This document shows positions 11,900-21,699 of a DNA stretch of 64,000 bases, one piece after another (the first letter of the stretch is position 1; every line of letters begins with the position of its first letter). The translations under genes were made by a program, and so were the position numbers. The stretch lies in the NCBI GenBank assembly GCA_010015655.1, contig ML976696.1, forward strand, positions 361,252-425,251. Reading direction: 5' to 3'. Origin of the DNA: Bimuria novae-zelandiae CBS 107.79 (Eukaryota > Ascomycota > Dothideomycetes > Pleosporales > Didymosphaeriaceae). The notes below the pieces were generated by a model. It did no database searches, was not told the DNA's origin, and worked only from the letters and a program-made list of their open reading frames with translations.

Positions 11900-12960
11900 A
11901 GGAGTTTTCTATTATAATTTTAATATAGCTTAGTAAACTTCTCCTAATAGTTTAATATAGTAGCTTAGTTAAGGTTTTTACGAGGTTCCTAAGTTCTTTA
12001 AAAGTAGGTTTTTTATTATATTAGATATTTTACTTTTTTACCTTTACGGGACTAGCGTTCTTTATATATATTAATTATATTATACTTTTCCTCTCTTTTT
12101 TCTATTATAATTGCTTCGGGCTGGGCGTTATTAGTGGTTTAACTAGGGAGAGGGTTTAATAAGGCTAACTTTAGCTTGTTTACGTAGAACCTTAAGTGTA
12201 TATTTGGCGGGATATCTAGTTCTACTATATAAGAGTTTATTACCTTCTTTATAGTAAACGTTTTTGCTTCTAGTTAAGCTTCTTATTTAAATATTAGTTT
12301 TAAAGGTAGTTTTTATACTTTAGCTATACTTTATTTCTTTTTTTTAAGATTAAAGTATTTTTACGTTAACAGTTTGCTAGGCGCTTTTATTCTTATTAGG
12401 CTATTATTATTTTTACCTAGGTAAAGTTAAAAACTTTTTTAAACTTTTTTATTATTGCCTTCGCGGCCTTCTTTCCGTTAGTTTTAAGCTTTAAGGCTAA
12501 TTTCTATGTCCTAAAGTTCTTAACTAGTTTAATATTCTAGCTATGGGATAGGAAAAATAGGCTAACTCCCGTTAATATAGCTTTTTGTCTTTTAATAGCT
12601 ATTTAAGCTATAGGAAGCCACTTTATTTAATTATTTTATTACTAGTTATAGTATGCCTAAAGGTAGGCTTTAAGGATAGAGTTTATTTATTCTATCTACC
12701 TATTTGTCTCTAGGTACTTTACTATAGATAGTCTTTAGTTAATATTTACTTATTTATAGAGTGTAGTCTAAAATTTGCTTTCGAATTGTCCCCCGCGGTC
12801 CAATATAATAGAGGAGGGAAAAAAGTAGTCTACTACTTAGTATTAGAAAAACGCTATTGTAACTATAAGTATATTATGGCGCACAGTCACAACGATCAGG
12901 GAGCTCGAAAACAAAGTCTATTAAGGAGAGGAAGCTCTACGATAACTAGCTATTTATAAG
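11900..12960 (-). pseudogene. Ty3/gypsy chromovirus integrase and chromodomain, RIP-decayed
   Basis: Reading the minus strand through stops gives the integrase catalytic core from about 12955 (IDFVFELPD), then GPRGTIRKQ (for the DRGxQF motif) and INSILKAYLRH (for RVNQ-LEQYLR). The C-terminal region follows (TGVSLFF; KRLANC-R). Next come the GPY-like module at about 12200-12260 (VELDIPPNIHLRFYVNKL) and a chromodomain at about 11950-12090 (EEKYNII, KVKYLI, EPRKNL). Nearly all interrupting stops fall where the family has Gln. Reverse transcriptase is not found upstream, so the copy is truncated or replaced at about 12970. Confidence 0.75.
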
Positions 12961-13220
12961 TTTAGGGGATCGCGTGCTTAGCTACTTAGCTACTTAGCTT
13001 AACCCTAGCTAGCGCAGAAAGCTCTAGTAAGGTGCCTTTTATAATATACCCCCTAGCTTATAGAGCATAGTAAGATAAGCTAAATAGTAACTTAAAGTAT
13101 AAAAGGTGGTAAACTTGCGCGTAGAGCTTAAAAAGCGTCTAGCTTAAATCCCTAGCTCGCTAGGTGATTAGTCTAAGTAGCCAGTTTACATATAGTTCTA
13201 GGAGAAAGGTAGAAAAGAAA

Positions 13221-13430
13221 AAGGAGTAGCGTACTTCTGCTATAGAGCTTTAATAAACGTTTAAGGGTAACTATTACTTGCAACGTGACCCGTGCAAGTA
13301 CCTATATAAAAAGGTAAAGAAATAAAAGGAGTAGCGTACTTCTACTATAGAGCTTTAATAAATATTTAAGGGTAGCTATCTACTTGCAACGTGATCCGTG
13401 CGAGTACTTATATAGAAAATAAGAAAATAG
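13221..13430. repeat. 105-bp tandem duplication
   Basis: A unit beginning AAGGAGTAGCGTACTTCT at 13221 is repeated at 13326 with about ten substitutions. It lies immediately upstream of the LTR at 13443. Confidence 0.85.
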
Positions 13431-13442
13431 GTAGCTATAGGA

Positions 13443-13754
13443 TGTTAGGATCTGTATTTAGCATCACCAGGCTAACATTCTGAGACGGCCAAGGTCTTAT
13501 GGGAGCCAATGGTGGCACAGCAATGGGCAGGTCACGTGACTGCTCGAAGCGCTCGAATCGAGCAAGTCGAGCATATGCAGAAAGCCAAGGCTGCGCTCGA
13601 CATGCTCGAAGCGAGCAAGTCGAGCATGCTAAGTATATAGGAACATGAGGATGGACTCTTCCACCTCGTGTTTAACCTGTTTATTAATCTATCGTTTGGA
13701 TTCACTCAGGCTCTTGTTGATTTGATTGTGACACACCTTACTTTAATACCAACA
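13443..13754 (-). mobile_element. Probable 3' LTR of a minus-strand Copia-type retrotransposon
   Basis: A 312-bp GC-normal block begins TGTTAGG and ends CCAACA, giving a short inverted repeat of the TG...CA type. The adjacent CCCCATT on the plus strand is, on the minus strand, the polypurine tract AATGGGG that normally precedes a 3' LTR. Inside are nested copies of CTCGAA(G)CG...CGAGCAAGTCGAGCA, forming palindromes. Family assignment rests on the end structure and on the gag-like relic next to it. Confidence 0.55.
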
Positions 13755-14149
13755 CCCCATTAATAAGCGCGAGCTATTAATACACCCTTTCCCGTCTTCG
13801 ACATCGCTCCTGCTAGAGAACCAACCTTAACCCCATTTCGGACTAGCTACCCGTAGGGACTTAACATAGGATTACAGTGCCTAGCTAGCAAAGGCTTACT
13901 TGCCTATAGGCTTACTATAATCTATGCTTTAATATTCCCTAGAAAGACTAAAGGAAGGTCTACTATTTACCCCTTATACTTAAGCTTAGTTAATAACACC
14001 TTCTACTAATCCTTTTAAATCTAGCTCTTAATTTCACTAATCTCCTTACTTATAGGCTTATTATAGAGCTTATAAGGAGCTTCTCTCTAGAGCGCGTACT
14101 AAAGGTAGTTACACTCTATAGGCTTTTATTAATACTAGCTATTTACTCT

Positions 14150-14520
14150 ATATAGGCACTTATAGCTTGTATTAAGAGTGCGCCCTTTAAGCGTAGCGTA
14201 CATGCCTACGTGCTTAGTTGTTTGGTCGAGCTGCGCGAGCTAGCGAGCGTATCCTTCTAGAGATAGAGTTGCTACTGCGCCTGGTCACGATAGGTTATTA
14301 AGCTCTCTTTAAGCCTACTTATAGTTGTATTGTAGTGCTAAGCGTAGGAAATCCTTTATTAGCAGCGTACCCTTTATTTTTAGAAAATCTAGAATCACAG
14401 CGTTAGCGTGTGCGCGGTTCCATTCGAATAGCCATTTAGTTATGTCTATTGTTCTGCTACTCTGTAGGCGTAGGGTGACCTCTCTATATATATGTCGTAC
14501 CTGCTCCTTCTAATTATCAT
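14150..14520 (-). pseudogene. Retrotransposon gag-like fragment, decayed
   Basis: The minus-strand reading, ignoring a few stops, gives a helical protein with KWLFEWNRAHANAV and DFLKIKGTLLIKDFL. This resembles the W-x-x-W...A...DFL layout of fungal Copia gag proteins. The link to the LTR at 13443 is inferred from orientation and proximity. Confidence 0.35.
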
Positions 14521-16837
14521 CGCTTAGACAAAAATTATTCTTAAGTTCTCTAATTAGCGCCTGCAGCGTTTATTACTTACTTAACTATAATATTATAAGC
14601 TTTAGCCTTTATAAATTAACTATAGTATAGACCTAGTTCTAGAGTGCCTAAAGCTTTATTACGAGCTAACTATAAATAGCAGACTCTAGCTTATAGCGCT
14701 TAAGCTATTATATACGGGGCTCGCCCCTAGTATTTATATCTAGCAGCTCTAGAGCCTAGTTATGTATATTTATCTACTTAGAAGCCTTAGGGTTAATATA
14801 ACTTTATATTCCTTAAGCTTTTGCGTGGTACTTAAGCTACGCGTACTAAGATAGGAATAAATTATAATTTATAAGTTAGTTACTTGCTAGGAGCTTTATA
14901 GTAATTATTATATAGTTTAGCTTTATTATAGGTTGTAAGCGTTAAGACGTAGGCGTAAAAATAATAAAAAAGTAAAGAATAGTTTACTATGTTAATATAT
15001 AGCATGTAAGAGCTACTTATCCCTATTATAGTAAGCTTTACTAGTCTTTTATAGTTATATAAGATTAATACTAATTATTTAAAGGGGCGTATTACAAGCG
15101 TTAATTAATAATCTTAGAAAGCTTTAAGTTAATATAATTCTTATATCTCTTCTATTACGGGACCTAGGGACTAGTAATAAGCTTAATACTATCTACTACC
15201 TACTTTAAGTATTTAACCGCGCGTCGTCCTGCATAAGCTAGTATCTAATAAGCTTTTATTAAGGTAACTTATAGAGGCTTGCGCTCTAAGTAACTTAGCT
15301 TAACTAACTTTAATTAAATTATAAATATATATAACTCTAATACGTTTAGACGTGTTATTGTATTAGAGTCTATAACCTAATAGCTACCTTACTTATTAAG
15401 TATATAAAATATATCTATTAGAGCGCTCCTTAGATAGAGATAGTTATATTTTAAGTTAAACTTAATACTAACTAATTAATAGCGTAATAGTAACACTACT
15501 AACGTAAAAAATGTAAAAATAAGTAGTACCTGTATTATAGTTACTTAATATTTCCTTATTTATGTATCTGAAGGGCCTGCGTACTAGCTAGTAAGATATT
15601 ATCTAAGTCTCTATCTTAAATCTTCGTCTAAGTCTTTAGCTAGTGGTTTATAAAATGTAGATTAAAGCTAGGATCTAGTATCCACTTATTAATTAATAGT
15701 AATAGAGGCTATTAAATAATAGCTATACTAAGTAGAGTAATAAGCTAAGCTATATTTTAACTACGTTACTAGTGCATAACTACTATTATTAAGTTTTAAG
15801 TATTTAATAAAGGATAATTAGTATTTATAGAAACGTTATTTTTATTCATAGTATTTACTTTTTTACTAGCTTTCTTTTTAGCTCTAAATAGAGCTATACT
15901 TAGCGGGTTACCTTTACCTAGTTTCCTTACTCTGCTAAACTTAGCTAAAATAGCTAGTTCGGGCCTCTATCTAGCAGGTTAGTGAGAAGGCACTATATAA
16001 GAGCACTACTTAAATAGGTGCTATTCTCCGTAAATGTTAGTAACTATACGTTTCTAGGTGTTACTATTAGTATTTAGACTAGGGCATCCTAAAACAGCGT
16101 TTATTTTAAGTACTAATACTATAAGGTTTAAGGTATATTAGAACCGTTAGTAGTTCTTTACTAGTTTAATATAATTTATATATAAAGTTTTATTTATTTT
16201 AGCGTATATAATTTCCTAAATTTCGTGCGTAATAAAAGACTTATTAATTTCTTTAATTACTTAAAGAAAGTCCTACTATACCTAATAGTTTTAGATATTA
16301 GGTAATTTTAGTTTAATTATATTATAAAAAATAGTAATATAGCTCCTGTACGAAGTATTTATCTTTATTATTGTAAAACTTTTTTAATTTTATTATACTA
16401 CTTAAGCAACTTATACTTGCGTTTTACTACTAATATATAAAATATTTTTTTAAGTTATATAAATTATTTATACGGTGTTTTAGCATCTTTAGTACTTCAG
16501 ATATACTTACTAGTAATTATTTTTATAATCTTTTATATTAAGTTATTAAGAGCGTTTTCTACTAGGCTACTAGCCTTATTATATAGAATTTATACTAAAA
16601 AGTATAGTCCTTTTATTTAAACTTTACAAGTTTATTTAGCTTAATATTATTATTACCTTAGATAATACTTCAAGCTTTATTAAGTGCGTTATCTTTTTTA
16701 AATAAGCGTAGTAGTTACTCTATAGATTTTTTATTATAGATTTTCTTAATAGTATCTACTATTAAATCTAGGTTATAATAGTTTTAGATTTTATATACCT
16801 TAGCAGTTCTCTTTTATAGAAAAATCTACTTTAACTG

Positions 16838-17305
16838 TCGCGGAGCAAAGGCTAACCTTCTGCTCCTGTCGGAGTAGAATGTTCTTAACCGTCACCCATC
16901 CCCCCAGATCGTAGCGTAGCGTAGAGCTAGAAGCTTTTCAAGGTTTCTCATACACATTGGCCGCAGCGCAACATGCCCTGTATATTCTGCTCCAGTCTCT
17001 CTCTCGCTTGCTCTCAACGTCTGTGGCCCTTCTTGGGACTGACTCTTATCCATCTGGCACTATAACCATCTAGCGCTAGCATTTCTATTGCTAGCCTAGT
17101 GCTCTCTGGCGTAGTGCTCTTTGGTGCAGTATGCTCTTGGCTATTTCTGTGGTGTGCACGTGCTCGCTTGTGGTACCCCCACCTAAGTGCCAATCCGCAG
17201 CTCGAGTGCTTGCGCAGGCTTCAGCGATTCTGGGCTCATAACTGTCGCGGAGCAAAAGGCTAACCTTCTACTCCCGCTGGAGTAGGGTATTCTTAACTGT
17301 TACAT
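16838..17305. mobile_element. GC-normal island bounded by 64-bp direct repeats with stem-loops
   Basis: Two direct repeats (16838-16903 and 17241-17305) each begin AACTGTCGCGGAGCAAA and end near TTCTTAACYGT. They enclose about 340 bp of GC-normal, non-coding DNA inside the AT-rich tract. Each repeat holds a hairpin (CTACTCC-CGCT-GGAGTAG in the second, one mismatch in the first). It could be a terminal-repeat miniature element or two copies of a short repeat. The CTGTCGCGG start resembles the MITE ends at 20523. Confidence 0.5.
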
Positions 17306-17310
17306 TAACT

Positions 17311-18123
17311 AATTACTTAGCTTATTAAGGATAATTATCTCCTTAATAATTAGCTTATCTTTTTTATTATTTATTATAGTAAACTAAAGCTTATTAAGTT
17401 AATCTTTATTATAAAAAGCGTGTGTATAGTAAGTAAGTAAAGTAAACTATAGTTAAATTAAGCGTAGGCTAGTCTTATAACTATAAAGGAATAGAAAGGT
17501 AGTATATAGAAATAAGAGACTAAGTTAATTATAATAAACTAAATAGAGAAACTACTTAAGTAGCAGAATCGTAATTAGCAACTAGTCTACATTAGGTTGG
17601 TTGTATCATGTGATATCGTACTCCACTCTAACAATATCCGAAATCTTCACTAAAGGGGACACTCGCATGCATGCGGTATGCTCTAATTGGATCAGGGGCA
17701 TTTGGCGACATAAAGCAGAAGCACGTTGATGCCCGTTGCTGTGATCAGTCGTAACCGCTGCAAGAGTTCCTAATCAAGTCCTGGATCGAAACCCCGTACC
17801 TCACGAAGACCTTCACGGGGAACGCAACCTTCCTGCAGAGCTTGGTCCTCTGGAACATGGTCACTCACGACAATGGGATGACATATCCAGGTTGAGACTG
17901 GGGCCCATGGTCGTCATCAGGAGTATCAATAGGAGTGTTTGACGGGAGGCGTAGCCAGGAGATCGCTTTAGCCTTGGCGAACTGCCCCAACGAAGTTGTA
18001 AAACCAGATGTAATGGACAATATCGCACCCCAAAAACAAACGTCAGAGTTTACATGGTCATATTTTCTCTTCTTATCAATGCATCTGTTTTGCAAGGTCT
18101 ATTCGCGACACAAATCCGAAGTC
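17311..18123. other. Region upstream of the polyketide synthase relic
   Basis: AT-rich decay ends at about 17600 and GC-normal sequence begins. The frame of the synthase is open from 17935, but no family similarity is visible before about 18124. Confidence 0.4.
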
Positions 18124-18555
18124 ATGACCACTGGTTCTGAAAACGGTACCAAATGGTGCCCCTCGGTCTGGTCTCTTATCGGGGATCCGTTGAAAAGCGA
18201 GAGCGATGGCACTACTGCTATGAATTCTCCGATGCCATTGGTAAGCCTTGGGGTCCATGAGAACAGGACTCAAGACTCCAAGCTTCGCGGCGAACAAATG
18301 CACATTAGCAACGAACCGCTTTCCGAGAACGGCAAAGGTCTCCATACGAAAAGCTTCCAGGAGGGCGTTCTGGACAGCAGGGGAACTTATGTCAACGACG
18401 GCGAGCGCAGCTCTGCGAAAAACCCGGAGTGTCTCGCCAACAAAGTCATCGGGTCCTCCTACTAGCACGATCAAGGGTTCACCAACCGGTATACCAACGA
18501 ATATGGGAACACCCAAGCCAATAAGTTTGCTGAGGTCGAAGGTGACTCTTTGGAA

Positions 18556-19900
18556 CCGCTTGCTATTATCAGCATGGCCTTCAAATTCCCTGGGGAGCGG
18601 AAACGGACTCGACCTTCTGGGATATGCTCGTTTCAAAGCACTGTGCCTCGTCTGAATTCCCTACTGATCGTATGAATATCGATTCTTTCTACAGCTCTGA
18701 TGCGAGCAAGCCGCATTCGGTAAGTCTAGATAAGACTTAGTTTCCCGCATAATCTGGTCTAACGCCTTGTAGATACACACTCGAAAAGCTCATTTCCTCA
18801 GGGACGACTTCCGTGACTTTGATGCACAACACTTTGGTATTACTCCAGCAGAAGCTGGTGCCATGGACCCCTGCCAGAGAGGCTTAATGGAGACAGTATA
18901 TCACGCGCTAGAGAACGCCGGCATACCTACACCATCCCTCTCCGGCACTAATACGTCTATTCACGTTGGTTTCTTTTCCACGGATTATAGCACCTTCAAT
19001 ATTCGCGACCCACAATTCATTCCTAAAGTATTACGCTACTGGGGCTTCAAGCGCGATCCTTTCGAATCGCATCAGCTGGCACTTTAACCTCCGTGGCCCT
19101 AGTGTGACCATCGGTACTGCGTGTTCATCGGGTCTGATCGCTATGTATCTTGCATGTCAAGGACTATGGGTGAGATCAGGCAACACTGATGTGGCAATTG
19201 TGGGTGCTCCGAATCCGGTACTGTCACCGGAGCTCAATATTGCTCTCTCAAACATCAGCTTCTTGTCTACCGAGGGAAAATGCTTCTCTTTTGATCACCG
19301 TGCGTCCGGCTACGCTCGTGGCGAAGGCTTTACGGCTTTAGTTCTGAAACCTCTTTCAAAAGCCCTTGCTGCTGGTGACAACATTCGAGCACTTGTGCGC
19401 AGTACAGCAAGCAATCAAGATGGCCATACAGGTGGCAGGATCACACAACCCAGCCAATAGATGCAGACACAGCTTATCTAGGACACCTATCAACGTGCTG
19501 GTCTGGATATGAATGTAACGCGCTACTTCGAAGCACAAGGTACAGGAACCGCGGTCGGTGACCCTATCGAGGCGCACGCTATTGGGAAGAGCTTCCGCAA
19601 CCATCGAAGTGACACTAAGCCGCTGTACGTTGGTGCTGTTAAATCGAACATTGGACACCTTGGGGGGTGCTAGTGGATTGGCTGGAGTGATCAAAGCGGT
19701 GCTGGCGCTCGAGAAGTCGACTATACCACCCAATACGAACTTTGAACGGTTGAACCCGAAGATCGACGCTGAGTTCTTCCGGCTTCACTTCCCGCAAGAA
19801 TGTATTCCCTGGCCCGATACAACAACCATTAAGAGAGCCTCTGTCAATTCATTTGGTTTTGGTGGAACCAACGCTCATGTTGTCTTAGATGATGTAGAAT
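18556..19900 (+). other. Ketosynthase domain of the PKS relic
   Basis: The domain starts with EPLAIISMAFKFPG. The active-site Cys is in GTACSSG (codon at 19122-19124). The two catalytic His motifs are [12 protein letters not shown] (near 19530) and KSNIGHLGG (near 19650), and the domain closes with GFGGTNAHVV. The residues needed for condensation are present, but they lie in three frames. Confidence 0.9.
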
Positions 19901-20264
19901 CATACCTGCAACAATGGCTGACCGATGCCCTCCCTTGGAAATCAGAGAACACCAGGAGTCATTGATCACCGCCGACGAGTCTATGATTGCAGATGCCTCC
20001 CGATTTCGCCCAGAACTGATCGTCTTACCGTCCTCAGGCGAAAGCGGATTGTCTCGCCAAATGGATGCACACACTGCACACTGCAAATCCATGGATCAGA
20101 AGACAGCTCTCGAGAATTTCCCCAGCTACTGTCATACATTGGCCGCTCCCCGCACGCACTTGCCCTGGCGATCTTTCGGTGTAATCGACTCGTTAGAAAG
20201 AACCGCTTCACTTGCTTCTAGCATGAGCCCGTCTATCTTTACTTCACAACCAGGGAAGGTTAAC

Positions 20265-21448
20265 AAGTTGGGCCTTGTCTTCACCGGTCAAGGTGCTCAA
20301 TGGTTTGGAATGGCCCGCGAGCTCATCTCTGAGCCGGTGTTTCGAAACAACATTGACAGATGCCAGGCATCTCTGGAAACACTTGACTGCTCGTGGAACG
20401 TCGTGGATCACCTCACACAAGAGGAACATGCTGACTCATTGAAAGAGGCACAGTTCAGTCAAGTTATCACAACGACTGTCTAGCTAGCTCTCGTGGACCT
20501 GATCGATTGGATGGGTATGACACTGTCACGGTTTATGGCTCTTACCCTATGAGATGGATACTCCTACCCTTGCTTGGTTGCTACTCACCTTTCTGAGAGT
20601 ACTACACCTGTCTGGGACTAGCGTTGTTTGTGCCTGCGCACCTATACCTTCTGTAGCTCCTAGATAGTACAACCTCAGTTCAATCCTACAATATTTTCCA
20701 CTGCATACTATCCACTCAGCGCTCTGCTCACCGCGACAGGCACCCACGGTGGTTGTTGGCCATTCGCCTAGCGAGATAGCAGCAGCTTACGCTGCGGGTC
20801 ATATCTCACAGCTTGCTGCAGTGAAGATATTTTACTACCGCGGCCTCCTGGCATCCAAGCTTGAGAAAGACGGCTCGAGTGAACACTCGATGACTGCGAT
20901 TGCTCTTTCTCATGAAGCAGTACTGGAAGAGATCAGATATGTGGAACGCTTGGCTTGTGCTGAACCAGGAGCTGGATCGCTTACCGTCATTTGTATCAAC
21001 AGCCCCACTAGCGTCACCGTCTCGGGTCCAGTAGCACCACTACAGTGCCTGATAGATCAAATGAAGCACAAAAAGGTCTTCTTTAGGCGACTCGCTGTTG
21101 GTTTGGGTTACCACTCTAAGCAAGTGGCACTGATCAGCTACGAATATGCTTCCTTCCTCAATGACATCCGCCTACGATCTGGTAGTGGGTTAAAAACCCC
21201 TATCATGGTATCATCAATCATTGGGGATATCGTGGATGCAGAGACCGTAGGTCAGGCCGACTACTGGGTTCGCAATATGGCTTCTCCAGTCGACTTCCTT
21301 GCGGCCATGAGTTTCTGCAAGCGCTCTAGCACGATTCACACCACCCCCAGAAGTCTGAATACAGCGCAAACCCCGAACCTACGTGCGGTCGCCTGGCTAG
21401 AGCTTGGACCACATAGTGCTCTTCGTGGTCCTGTTCGGGAAGTCATGT
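20265..21448 (+). other. Acyltransferase domain of the PKS relic, split by a MITE
   Basis: VFTGQGAQW opens the domain. The nucleophile motif reads GHSPS instead of the usual GHSxG: the Ser is kept and the Gly after it is changed. It is followed by EIAAAYAAG. The MITE at 20523-20740 lies just before this motif. The segment ends with ELGPHSALRGPV at the edge of the mariner-type element. Confidence 0.85.
20523..20740. mobile_element. 217-bp MITE, copy B, inside the PKS acyltransferase
   Basis: Terminal inverted repeats CTGTCACGGT (20523-20532) and ACCGCGACAG (20730-20739) bound a non-coding element matching 4493-4710. A CA dinucleotide flanks both sides, and leaving out one CA plus the element returns the acyltransferase to a continuous frame. 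A 2-bp target duplication is therefore likely. Confidence 0.8.
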
Positions 21449-21699
21449 TACGATGTGCGAAAAATCCTGGATTCTTGGCAATACCAAGTCTTCTGTTTCT
21501 GCACACAAAATCGCGTGAGGACCGAGAAAACTAGCCATATTAGCCCATTAATGGCAGAAGGCCGTCGTATAGTTAGTAAAGCTTTTTAAATATATAAAGA
21601 TAGTCTATCTTACTAATTTTTTAGAGTAACTATACTATATAACGCCGCGTTACGCTTATATTTAACACTAAAATAAAGCTATAACTACCCGTCGTTTAA

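Larger units (their letters stand above)
8520..17600. repeat. AT-rich, RIP-decayed repeat tract
   Basis: About 9 kb of DNA dominated by TA, TAA and TTA words, with almost no open frames in any frame. Remnants of LTR retrotransposons can still be read through stop codons (separate entries). A GC-normal LTR (13443-13754) and a GC-normal island (16838-17305) interrupt it. Composition and substitution style fit RIP, which mutates duplicated DNA by CpA-to-TpA changes. Confidence 0.85.

Noticed and set aside
14325..14513. Plus-strand 62-codon ORF in the AT-rich tract
   Set aside because: The opposite strand reads as a gag-like protein with better family resemblance, so this is its shadow.
8520..17600. 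Centromere-like or structural AT-rich DNA
   Set aside because: Retrotransposon integrase, chromodomain and LTR remnants are readable, so mutated transposons explain it without a special function.
18076..18636. Minus-strand 186-codon ORF antisense to the PKS N-terminus
   Set aside because: It mirrors the plus-strand frame that leads directly into the ketosynthase, and it has no domain-like sequence.
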